A stretch of 64,000 nt of DNA, taken from positions 39,023,776 through 39,087,775 of the forward strand of contig JAQNBH010000002.1 in assembly GCA_028752905.1 (NCBI GenBank). Reading direction: 5' to 3'. The notes under the pieces are model-generated. The model was not told the origin of the DNA and did not search any database. It saw only the letters and a list, made by a program, of their open reading frames with translations. A program made the translations under genes and the position numbers. The first letter of the stretch is position 1; every line of letters begins with the position of its first letter. Positions 1 through 13,100 of the stretch are shown piece after piece. Source of the DNA: Cladorhizidae sp. MBARI D1340-BT2. Its lineage: Eukaryota > Porifera > Demospongiae > Poecilosclerida > Cladorhizidae.

Positions 1-645
1 AAGGCTTGTCTACATGCCAGACATCAAGGCTAGTCTACATGGCAGACATCAAGGCTAGTCTACATGCCAGACATCAAGGCTAGTCTACATGACAGACATC
101 AAGGCTAGTCTACATGCCAGACATCAAGGCTAGTCTACATGCCAGACATCAAGGCTAGTCTACATGGCAGACATCAAGGCTAGTCTACATGCCAGACATC
201 AAGGCTAGTCTACATGGCAGACATCAAGGCTAGTCTACATGCCAGACATCAAGGCTAGACTACATGGCAGACATCAAGGCTAGTCTACATGCCAGACATC
301 AAGGCTAGTCTACATGGCAGACATCAAGGCTAGCCTGTGCCAGACATCAAGGCTAGTCTACATGGCAGACATCAAGGCTAGTCTACATGCCAGACATCAA
401 GGCTAGTCTACATGCCAGACATCAAGGCTAGTCTACATGGCAGACATCAAGGCTAGTCTACATGCCAGACATCAAGGCTAGTCTACATGGCAGACATCAA
501 GGCTAGTCTACATGCCAGACATCAAGGCTAGACTACATGGCAGACATCAAGGCTAGTCTACATGGCAGACATCAAGGCTAGTCTACATGGCAGACATCAA
601 GGCTAGTCTACATGGCAGACATCAAGGCTAGTCTACATGGCAGGC
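1..645. repeat. 25-bp minisatellite, left edge of window
   Basis: About 25 tandem copies of a 25-bp unit (aaggctagtctacatgccag plus acatc). Units differ mainly at one position (gcc or ggc before agacatc), with one shortened unit near 333-345. The array runs off the left end, so its full size is unknown. The same unit recurs in reverse complement in API5 intron 11 (about 16905-17033). Confidence 0.95.
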
Positions 646-1035
646 ACTAAAGCTAGTAATTGCAGAGAAAGAGTACCATTTTGGAAGACTTGATTACTTA
701 CTCCATCCAACCTAGATGTTTTAGAAAGCGACTTATAATAATAATAACTAGATCCACTCGTCGCGTATATAGACTCTTGAAAAGACATGCCTTGCCTCTC
801 ACTATCAAGATGTGGGGCAAGTATATTGAACAGCTCCCTTAGTTAGAAATTATTACTGACTCCAATAGCTTTCCAGCCCCCTTAACGAAGACACCAAAGT
901 AAAGGGTCGCTTTATTCACCACCTCCGTTTGCTGGCGTGCTCGTTCTTCTAAACGGCGCGCAACAAATCTGCAGAACTGTTATCTGGTGAGCCATCTGGA
1001 ACTGTAGAGGTGTGCTGGTGATTGAAGTTCTGAAT
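646..1035. other. Upstream region and probable 5' UTR of API5
   Basis: Single-copy sequence between the minisatellite and the API5 start codon. I see no clear TATA box. The small open frame at 660-842 resembles nothing known. A GC-richer stretch at about 905-965 (cggcgcgc) could be promoter or 5' UTR, but the transcription start cannot be placed from sequence alone. Confidence 0.35.
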
Positions 1036-1110
1036 ATGTCTGAAGGGGTGGAAGCTTTATATAAAAACTATGGGGTTCTGGCAGATGCCAAGGTCGCGGA
1101 TATTACACAA
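1036..1110 (+). CDS. API5: API5 exon 1 (residues 1-25)
   Basis: Begins at the ATG giving MSEGVEALYKNYGVLADAKV, which aligns by eye with the conserved API5 N-terminus. Ends before the strong donor gtaagt in phase 0. The next exon is 1.4 kb away. Confidence 0.9.
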
Positions 1111-4100
1111 GTAAGTTTTATGGAAGGCGGGAACCTGATATCTATGCATCTGCTGTAGCAGAATCTGTCCTGGTACAAGGTACTTGTAGAAATGTAATTT
1201 TGAAACTTCTAAATAGTTGTCTGTGTTATAAGCTAGTTCAGCTGTTGAGATAGTTCAGCTGTTGAGATAGTTCAGCTGTTGAGAGTTGAGTGCATGTAAT
1301 GATGAATTATTCTAGCTAGATATTGTTTTAACATAATTCCCAAATTTTGGATAATGCACATTTATGTAACATCATGTAACAATGCAGACTAACACAATAT
1401 AATATGTGGGACTCTATACCTGTTTATGAATTGGTAAAGGGTCTTCTTAATGGTGAGGTGAGGCAATCACGACATTTTATTTCAAAATTTCCAACGAATA
1501 AACATCAGGTGTGGGTGTGGTTTCCATTCACCCATGGTGTGTGGGTGTGGTCTCCATTAACCGGTGGTATATGGGTGTGGTCTCCATTAACACATGGAAT
1601 GTGGGTGTGGTCTCGTTACCCCATGGATTACAAGTAGTTCTTCATAACTTGTAGCATTTAAAACTCTTGAAATGGCATCATAGGTCGAGACTTGGTATCG
1701 GAATGGCCATGCACTGCATATTTCCATTCTCCATATTTCCATTTTCCATGACTTGTAACCTGAAGACTAAAGCATTGTACATATATAGGTAAAGATCATC
1801 ATCCTAGTGTGCCCGCAGTCAGTAAAGGTTATCACAGTTTGAGGTGACACGATATTCTATGAAGATAGGAGATGGGTGTTAGTGATGGTTATATGAAGTT
1901 GGTATTAGGTCTACTTGTGTGTGTGCGTGTGCGATTTACATCCAAAGAGCAGATAGCAGGGACTACAATGGTTGACGATCCTTTACCTTTTAATATAAAA
2001 CCATTTCGTATAAAGCGCACCCAGTAAAAATGCAGCTGATGGTGCTCATTATAAAGGGAAGTGCCTGTGGTCCATAACCACGACAGCATACACCTAGTTT
2101 TGTTGAAGCTCGACTGTTAACTATTGTCACGTATAAATCCTGTCGTCCATGTTGACAGCTTGACTGGTTGGGCTAGAACCACCCACTCAAAGCAGTTGCT
2201 AATGACTACTTTCTCCCCACAAAACAGCTGACTCCATTTTTTGCAGACGTGCAGCAGTGCTGAAAAAGCTGAACTAGGTGTGCACAAGTGGGGTTATTGC
2301 ATTGATGATCTTTACCAATTTCATGTTTTCTAATTTCAGAATTATTACTTTCTTGTCTGCCCATCTCCAAGGGGTCAAGGCATAGATATGGGTGGGACCC
2401 CCAAGGGGTCAAGGTGTTGTTGTGGCAGGGTATATATAAATGAGTGAGGTAGGGGGTGAGTTATATATAGAGAGGTGTGTATAGTGAGCTATATGTGGTG
2501 GGCGTGTCCTATTGCTGTTGTAGCACGCACTCTTCTATGAGAAGATCCTCCAAGCTACCAAAGGCTCTGTGGGGGAGAAGAAGCTAGCCCCTGGCTTCAT
2601 TACTAAATTCTTTCGTTACTTTCCTTCGCTCCATGATGCCGCTATGGACGCCATCTTGGACCTCATAGAGGACGAAGACCCGCAGGTGAGTGAGAGAAGT
2701 GGGAACATTTGGTGCTCATTATAGAGGCCCACTCTGATAGAGCACTGGTTGATATAGGCCCACTCTGATAGAACACTGGTTGATATAGGCCCACTCTGAT
2801 AGAACACTGGTTGATATAGGCCCACTCTGATAGAACACTGGTTGATATAGGCCCACTCTGATAGAGCACTGGTTGATATAGGCACACTCTGATAGAGCAC
2901 TGGTTGATATAGGCCCACTCTGATAGAGCACTGGTTGATATAGGCCCACTCTGATAGAACACTGGTTGATATAGGCCCACTCTGATAGAACACTGGTTGA
3001 TATAGGCCCACTCTGATAGAGCACTGGTTGATATAGGCCCACTCTGATAGAACACTGGTTGATATAGGCACACTCTGATAGAACACTGGTTGATATAGGC
3101 CCACTCTGATAGAGCACTGGTTGATATAGGCCCACTCTGATAGAGCACTGGTTGATATAGGCCCACTCTGATAGAGCACTGGTTGATATAGGCCCACTCT
3201 GATAGAGCACTGGTTGATATAGGCCCACTCTGATAGAGCACTGGTTGATATAGGCCCACTCTGATAGAGCACTGGTTGATATAGGCCCACTCTGATAGAG
3301 CACTGGTTGATATAGGCCCACTCTGATAGAGCACTGGTTGATATAGGCCCACTCTGATAGAACACTGGTTGATATAGGCCCACTCTGATAGAGCACTGGT
3401 TGATATAGGCCCACTCTGATAGAGCACTGGTTGATATAGGCCCACTCTGATAGAACACTGGTTGATATAGGCCCACTCTGATAGAGCACTGGTTGATATA
3501 GGCCCACTCTGATAGAGCACTGGTTGATATAGGCCCACTCTGATAGAGCACTGGTTGATATAGGCCCACTCTGATAGAGCACTGGTTGATATAGGCCCAC
3601 TCTGATAGAGCACTGGTTGATATAGGCCCACTCTGATAGAGCACTGGTTGATATAGGCCCACTCTGATAGAGCACTGGTTGATATAGGCCCACTCTGATA
3701 GAGCACTGGTTGATATAGGCCCACTCTGATAGAGCACTGGTTGATATAGGCCCACTCTGATAGAGCACTGGTTGATATAGGCCCACTCTGATAGAGCACT
3801 GGTTGATATAGGCCCACTCTGATAGAGCACTGGTTGATATAGGCCCACTCTGATAGAGCACTGGTTGATATAGGCCCACTCTGATAGAGCACTGGTTGAT
3901 ATAGGCCCACTCTGATAGAGCACTGGTTCATATAGGCCCACTCTGATAGAGCACTGGTTGATATAGGCCCACTCTGATAGAACTCTGGTTGATATAGTCC
4001 CACTCTGATAGAGCACTGGTTGATATAGGCCCACTCTGATAGGACACTGGTTGATATAGGCCCACTCTGATAGGACACTGGTTGATCAGGTATAACTTAC

Positions 4101-7100
4101 TTTGTCTGGCTGTGCCCCTAACCAGAGAGCCCCCAATCAGCGGACCGCCTCAGTTCCTGCAGTTCTCAATGCCACTGTAAACGTTGCTATAGGTACGACG
4201 TCTCGCAATAAAGAGTTTGACGGACATCTGTAAAGGGGGGACCGATGACAGCCTCTACGTCAGAGTCAGCGATGTCCTCGCTCAGTTACTGCCTCTGGGT
4301 TAGTATATGTGCATGGCTAGCCAGCTAGACTGGCCCCTCCTCCCTCCCCTGCTAGCTAGTCTGGCCCCTCCTCCCTTCCCTGCTAGCTAGTCTGGCCCCT
4401 CCTCCCTCACCTGCTAGCTAGACTGGCCACTCCCTCACCTGCTAGCTAAATAGGCTGACCCCTCGCCTGCTGGAAGACCTACCAACACCTTGCAACATTT
4501 CTCTGCAAGATTATGTTGTAAGTAAGTAACTCTTCCATGCCTGCAGCATTGTCTCCTTGTTGCTTGTTGCTGTTGTTGTTGTCATGGTATATCTGTAGAG
4601 GATGAAGCCGACCTGGCCCTGGTCAAGTCAAGTCTGGCCGTAGTCCTGCTAATGAAGCCGGAGCAGGCTCTGGTGGGTATCTTTGATCAGATTATGTCTG
4701 ATGATGAGAATGTGCGGGACAAGGCCATCAAGTACGTGTGCGGGCCATTGATGGACATGAGGCAGAAGCTCTTCTATCACCAGCCGGATAATGAGAAGTG
4801 TTTATTGCAGCTCATTAAGAAGGTTAATGCTGTGTTGTTAAGAGGGTTGGCTCACTCACTCTCTTGTTAATTAATGCTGTGTTGTTAAGAGGGTCACTCT
4901 CTTGTTAATTAATGCTGTGTTGTTAAGAGGGTCACTCTCTTGTTAATTAATGCTGTGTTGTTAAGAGGGTTGGCCACTCACTCTCATGTTAATTAATGTT
5001 GTGTCGTTAAGAGGGTTGGCGCACTTACTCTCTTGTTAATTAATGCTGTGTTGTTAAGAGGGTCACTCTCTTGTTAATTAATGCTGTGTTGTTAAGAGGG
5101 TTGGCCACTCACTCTCATGTTAATTAATGTTGTGTCGTTAAGAGGGTTGGCGCACTTACTCTCTTGTTAATTAATGCTGTGTTGTTAAGAGGGTCACTCT
5201 CTTGTTAATTAATGCTGTGTTGTTAAGAGGGTTGGCCACTCCCTCTGTCTCTTGAGAGGATGTTGATGTGTGTTGATGTGATGTCTTGTGTAGGTGCTGG
5301 TAGACGTGACTGGGGAGGAGTTTGAGATGTTGCTGGACGTGGTCAGCAAGCTTTCCTATACCTCGACAAGGGAAGGTTCACAAGAGCTGGTGGCTCTTAT
5401 CAGTCAGCAGGCTGACCTCTCCGCACCATTCAAGGTGGCATGATGGCTGCACCACACACACTAGCTGGCATGATGGCTGCTCTCCACACACACTAGCTGG
5501 CATGATGGCTGCTCTCCACACACTAGCTAGCATGATGGCTGCTCTCCACACACTAGCTGGCATGATGGCTGCTCTCCACACACTAGCTGGCATGATGGCT
5601 GCTCTCCACACACTAGCTGGCATGATGGCTGCTCTCCACACACTAGCTGGCATGATGGCTGCTCTCCACACACTAGCTGGCATGATGGCTGCTCTCCACA
5701 CACTAGCTGGCATGATGGCTGCTCTCCACACACTAGCTGGCATGATGGCTGCTCTCAACACACTAGCTGGCATGATGGCTGCTCTCCACACACACTAGCT
5801 GGCATGATTCTGGTGATGGTGTGTATTTGTAGAGGACTTTGCGTGTGGGGAGGATAGTGTGTTTACGTTTTAGTGCCTAATGAAACCAGTCGCTGCAGAG
5901 AGTAGGGCTTCCTTCTTCTAGCCACTGGTGCTAATTTTTAGTCTTTAGCAGTTGGCAATCTGGAGATAAACATGTTCCTAACTCAGGCATTCAGGTTTTG
6001 ATCCAGTAACTTGGCTATAGTTATAGCTATGAATGAAAAATGTTTTAGTATCAAGAGAGCACACAGAGAGACCTGTCAAGTCCATCCCATAGCTATAACG
6101 TGGTAACCACAAGATTGTTTAGCTCCTGCTAGTTATTGCCCTCTTGTAGAGTGGTGATGATGATGTGGCCCCTCCCTCTCATGATGTGGCCCCTCCCTCT
6201 CTGTAGGCGGACGACTCTGAGGCTGTGGATAAGTTCACCACCTGCTACAGACAGGCACTCAAGTATTGCCTGGTGAGTGTGGCTACACAACCTGTCACAG
6301 GCAGGCACTCAAGCACAGCCTTGTGTGGTGTGAGTGTGTATATGGTGATGTGTGTGGTGTGAGTGTGTATATGGTGATGTGTGTGTATGTGTAGCACGGG
6401 TGTTCTGCCTCGGAGTTCAGCAAGTACACTTGTGAGAAGATCTTGCCAGTCATGGACCAAGTACAAGAAGAACACATGAGGTGCTATACACACCACCACC
6501 ATCACCAGAGTCCTCCACAGCTCACCTTCTGGTTGTTGCTATACACACCATCACCATCACCAGAGTCCTCCACACCTCACCTTCTTGTTGTTGCTATACA
6601 CACCACCACCATCACCAGAGTCCTCCACACCTCACCTTCTTGTTGTTGCTATACACACCACCACCATCACCAGAGTCCTCCACACCTCACCTTCTTGTTG
6701 TTGCTATACACACCACCACCATCACCAGAGTCCTCCACACCTCACCTTCTTGTTGTTGCTATACACACCATCACCATCACCAGAGTCCTCCACACCTCAC
6801 CTTCTTGTTGTTGCTATACACACCATCACCAGAGTCCTCCACACCTCACCTTCTTGTTGTTGCTATACACACCATCACCAGAGTCCTCCACACCTCACCT
6901 TCTTGTTGTTGCTATACACACCATCACCAGAGTCCTCCACACCTCACCTTCTTGTTGTTGCTATACACACCATCACCATCACCAGAGTCCTCCACACCTC
7001 ACCTTCTTGTTGTTGCTATACACACCACCACCATCACCAGAGTCCTCCACACCTCACCTTCTTGTTGTTGCTATACACACCACCACCATCACCAGAGTCC

Positions 7101-10100
7101 TCCACACCTCACCTTCTGGTTGTTGCTATACACACCATCACCATCACCAGAGTCCTCCACACCTCACCTTCTGGTTGTTGCTATACACACCATCACCATC
7201 ACCAGAGTCCTCCACACCTCACCTTCTTGTTGTTGCTATACACACCACCACCATCACCAGAGTCCTCCACACCTCACCTTCTTGTTGTTGCTATACACAC
7301 CACCACCATCACCAGAGTCCTCCACACCTCACCTTCTTGTTGTTGCTATACACACCACCACCATCACCAGAGTCCTCCACACCTCACCTTCTTGTTGTTG
7401 CTATACACACCACCACCATCACCAGAGTCCTCCACACCTCACCTTCTTGTTGTTGCTATACACACCATCACCATCACCAGAGTCCTCCACACCTCACCTT
7501 CTTGTTGTTGCTATACACACCATCACCATCACCAGAGTCCTCCACACCTCACCTTGCTAGGTGTAGGTCTTGTGTTCATGCCTACCTATGTAGCTCCTAG
7601 GTTGACTCCATTATTCTTGGCAGATGTAGACTGATTTACCATGCTTGATTAGCATGGATTTCTATATTTACACTGAGTTACAGTGTGTGAACTGTGCGGT
7701 GTCTCTGCACCACGAGGATATCATGCTGCCATTACACAAGTGCACAAACTAACAGGCTGCAGTTGTCTTGCGTATTGCACTTGTGATTGGCCACTGTTCT
7801 AGGTTGCTCGGACAAATATTCATAGCTAACTGGGAGGGGCCAAGATAAACGAGACATTGCCCTTGCGTTAGATTCCATGCATAATCTACGGAGTGCGTGG
7901 ACCCTCCGTGAAATTCATTTTTTACGGTGGTTAATTCCTGGGGGGGGGGGACATCACTGTGTCCTGTCCAGAGCCGCAGCATTCGAGCAACCTCTCAGCT
8001 TTGTGGATTCAGAGAGCTAACCCGGTATCCAGTCGAGCGTCCAGTGAGCTGTGGTGATGCAGAGAGCTACTCCAGCAACTCTCAGAAGACTACAGTCAAT
8101 CTTCATCTTGCCGGGTGTGGGGGAATAAAAACTCCTCCCATTTTCATTGTCATTAGTTTTCTCAAGGTTTGGAACCGAGATATCGCTACTCCGAGTCATG
8201 CAGTGTAACAACTTGCGAAGAACTGAAACTGCTTGAGCTTGTTAGTAAAGCAACCAACCGAACTAGGTAGCTAGTGCTAGATTACTAGGAAAGATTACTA
8301 AAAAAGTGGACTTGTACAGCACCTCGAACATGCTATCAACATGCCCGCATCTTGATTGAGATTAGCCTCACCCACAATTTAAACATTGGTTGGTCCGTTT
8401 CCATAAGCTGCCTCCCTCGCTCATTCTGGTACTTGGTTGGGAATTGCCAATGGCTGGCTGCTATTTTGTGCTATGTTACACTGAGTTACATATTGTTTTT
8501 CCTGTGTTTGCACTGAATTGTACATATTGTTTTCCCTGTGCGTGCACTGAGTTACATGTGTCAAATGTTCACACTGAGTTACATATGTCACCTGTGGTCA
8601 TACCGAGTTACATGTCACACTGAGTCACATGTTGTGTCAGTCACGCAGAGTTGTTGTACCAAGTTAAATATCGTGTCACCTGTGGCCATACCGAGTGTCA
8701 TGTTGTTACACCAAGTTACATGTTGTGTCACCTGTTGTCACACTGAATTACATGCTGTGACCTTTTCCCTCAGACAGGAGCTGTTGCAGTTGCTTGCAGG
8801 GGCGTGTCTGTCACCTGTGAAGCGTGACTTCGCAACTTTGTGCATGCAGCCAGTCTACGACTGCTTACTAGTAAGTCAGAAAACAGTGAACCTTGCACCC
8901 TCAATGTTGTGAGCCCCTCCTCCAATGTTGGGAGCCCCTCCCCCTCAATGTTGGGAGCCACTCCTCCTCAATGTTGGGACCCCTCCTCCCTCAATGTTGG
9001 GAACCCCTCCCCCTCAATGTGTGGAGCCCCCCCCACCTCAATGTTGTGAGCCCATCCTCCCTCTGTAACACTGTAAGAATGGTGTCCTGTATCACTAGGA
9101 CACTGTACACTATAGCACCAGCACTCATTACTATAGCACCAGCACTCATTACTATAGCACCAGCACTCATTACTACAGCACCAGCACTCATTACTATAGC
9201 ACCAGCACTCATTACTACAGCACCAGCACTCATTACTATAGCACCAGCACTCATTACTACAGCACCAGCACTCATTACTACAGCACCAGCACTCATTACT
9301 ATAGCACCAGCACTCATTACTATAGCACCAGCACTCATTACTATAGCACCAGCACTCATTACTATAGCACCAGCACTCATTACTACAGCACCAGCACTCA
9401 TTACTATAGCACCAGCACTCATTACTATAGCACCAGCACTCATTACTATAGCACCAGCACTCATTACTATAGCACCAGCACTCATTACTATAGCACCAGC
9501 ACTCATTACTATAGCACCAGCACTCATTACTATAGCACCAGCACTCATTACTATAGCACCAGCACTCATTACTATAGCACCAGCACTCATTACTATAGCA
9601 CCAGCACTCATTACTATAGCACCAGCACTCATTACTATAGCACCAGCACTCATTACTATAGCACCAGCACTCATTACTATAGCACCAGCACTCATTACTA
9701 TAGCACCAGCACTCATTACTATAGCACCAGCACTCATTACTATAGCACCAGCACTCATTACTATAGCACCAGCACTCATTACTATAGCACCAGCACTCAT
9801 TACTATAGCACCAGCACTCATTACTATAGCACCAGCACTCATTACTATAGCACCAGCACTCATTACTATAGCACCAGCACTCATTACTATAGCACCAACA
9901 CTCATTACTATAGCACCAGCACTCATTACTATAGCACCAGCACTCATTACTATAGCACCAGCACTCATTACTACAGCACCAGCACTCATTACTATAGCAC
10001 CAGCACTCATTACTATAGCACCAGCACTCATTACTATAGCACCAGCACTCATTACTATAGCACCAGCACTCATTACTACAGCACCAGCACTCATTACTAC

Positions 10101-13100
10101 AGCACCAGCACTCATTACTATAGCACCAGCACTCATTACTACAGCACCAGCACTCATTACTATAGCACCAGCACTCATTACTATAGCACCAGCACTCATT
10201 ACTATAGCACCAGCACTCATTACTATAGCACCAGCACTCATTACTATAGCACCAGCACTCATTACTATAGCACCAGCACTCATTACTATAGCACCAGCAC
10301 TCATTACTACAGCACCAGCACTCATTACTATAGCACCAGCACTCATTACTATAGCACCAGCACTCATTACTATAGCACCAGCACTCATTACTACAGCACC
10401 AGCACTCATTACTACAGCACCAGCACTCATTACTATAGCACCAGCACTCATTACTATAGCACCAACACTCATTACTATAGCACCAGCACTCATTACTATA
10501 GCACCAGCACTCATTACTATAGCACCAGCACTCATTACTACAGCACCAGCACTCATTACTATAGCACCAGCACTCATTACTACAGCACCAGCACTCATTA
10601 CTATAGCACCAGCACTCATTACTATAGCACCAGCACTCATTACTATAGCACCAGCACTCATTACTATAGCACCAGCACTCATTACTACAGCACCAGCACT
10701 CATTACTATAGCACCAGCACTCATTACTATAGCACCAGCACTCATTACTACAGCACCAGCACTCATTACTATAGCACCAGCACTCATTACTATAGCACCA
10801 GCACTCATTACTATAGCACCAGCACTCATTACTATAGCACCAGCACTCATTACTATAGCACCAGCACTCATTACTATAGCACCAGCACTCATTACTATAG
10901 CACCAGCACTCATTACTATAGCACCAGCACTCATTACTATAGCACCAGCACTCATTACTACAGCACCAGCACTCATTACTATAGCACCAGCACTCATTAC
11001 TACAGCACCAGCACTCATTACTACAGCACCAGCACTCATTACTATAGCACCAGCACTCATTACTATAGCACCAACACTCATTACTATAGCACCAGCACTC
11101 ATTACTATAGCACCAGCACTCATTACTATAGCACCAGCACTCATTACTATAGCACCAGCACTCATTACTACAGCACCAGCACTCATTACTATAGCACCAG
11201 CACTCATTACTATAGCACCAGCACTCATTACTACAGCACCAGCACTCATTACTATAGCACCAGCACTCATTACTATAGCACCAGCACTCATTACTATAGC
11301 ACCAGCACTCATTACTATAGCACCAGCACTCATTACTATAGCACCAGCACTCATTACTATAGCACCAGCACTCATTACTATAGCACCAGCACTCATTACT
11401 ATAGCACCAGCACTCATTACTATAGCACCAGCACTCATTACTACAGCACCAGCACTCATTACTATAGCACCAGCACTCATTACTATAGCACCAGCACTCA
11501 TTACTACAGCACCAGCACTCATTACTATAGCACCAGCACTCATTACTATAGCACCAGCACTCATTACTATAGCACCAGCACTCATTACTATAGCACCAGC
11601 ACTCATTACTATAGCACCAGCACTCATTACTATAGCACCAGCACTCATTACTATAGCACCAGCACTCATTACTATAGCACCAGCACTCATTACTATAGCA
11701 CCAGCACTCATTACTATAGCACCAACACTCATTACTATAGCACCAGCACTCATTACTATAGCACCAGCACTCATTACTACAGCACCAGCACTCATTACTA
11801 TAGCACCAGCACTCATTACTATAGCACCAGCACTCATTACTATAGCACCAGCACTCATTACTATAGCACCAGCACTCATTACTATAGCACCAGCACTCAT
11901 TACTATAGCACCAGCACTCATTACTATAGCACCAGCACTCATTACTATAGCACCAGCACTCATTACTATAGCACCAGCACTCATTACTACAGCACCAGCA
12001 CTCATTACTATAGCACCAGCACTCATTACTATAGCACCAGCACTCATTACTATAGCACCAACACTCATTACTACAGCACCAGCACTCATTACTATAGCAC
12101 CAGCACTCATTACTATAGCACCAGCACTCATTACTACAGCACCAGCACTCATTACTATAGCACCAGCACTCATTACTATAGCACCAGCACTCATTACTAT
12201 AGCACCAGCACTCATTACTATAGCACCAGCACTCATTACTATAGCACCAGCACTCATTACTATAGCACCAGCACTCATTACTATAGCACCAGCACTCATT
12301 ACTATAGCACCAGCACTCATTACTATAGCACCAGCACTCATTACTATAGCACCAGCACTCATTACTATAGCACCAGCACTCATTACTATAGCACCAGCAC
12401 TCATTACTACAGCACCAGCACTCATTACTATAGCACCAGCACTCATTACTATAGCACCAGCACTCATTACTATAGCACCAGCACTCATTACTACAGCACC
12501 AGCACTCATTACTATAGCACCAGCACTCATTACTATAGCACCAGCACTCATTACTACAGCACCAGCACTCATTACTATAGCACCAGCACTCATTACTACA
12601 GCACCAGCACTCATTACTATAGCACCAGCACTCATTACTATAGCACCAGCACTCATTACTATAGCACCAGCACTCATTACTATAGCACCAGCACTCATTA
12701 CTATAGCACCAGCACTCATTACTATAGCACCAGCACTCATTACTACAGCACCAGCACTCATTACTACAGCACCAGCACTCATTACTATAGCACCAGCACT
12801 CATTACTATAGCACCAGCACTCATTACTATAGCACCAGCACTCATTACTACAGCACCAGCACTCATTACTATAGCACCAGCACTCATTACTACAGCACCA
12901 GCACTCATTACTATAGCACCAGCACTCATTACTACAGCACCAGCACTCATTACTATAGCACCAGCACTCATTACTATAGCACCAGCACTCATTACTATAG
13001 CACCAGCACTCATTACTACAGCACCAGCACTCATTACTACAGCACCAGCACTCATTACTATAGCACCAGCACTCATTACTATAGCACCAGCACTCATTAC

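Noticed and set aside
1..645. CRISPR array
   Set aside because: Regular spacing comes from direct tandem repeats with no unique spacers, and the window is eukaryotic. The same applies to the arrays at 45000-49203 and 55583-57755.
2616..4078. Three overlapping minus-strand frames of 386-472 codons
   Set aside because: A 31-bp repeat read in three frames, located in API5 intron 2 and overlapping exon 2 antisense.
6443..7634. Three + frames rich in His/Thr/Pro
   Set aside because: Readings of the 55-bp intron 7 array; only the first 38 bases of the first frame overlap real exon 7.
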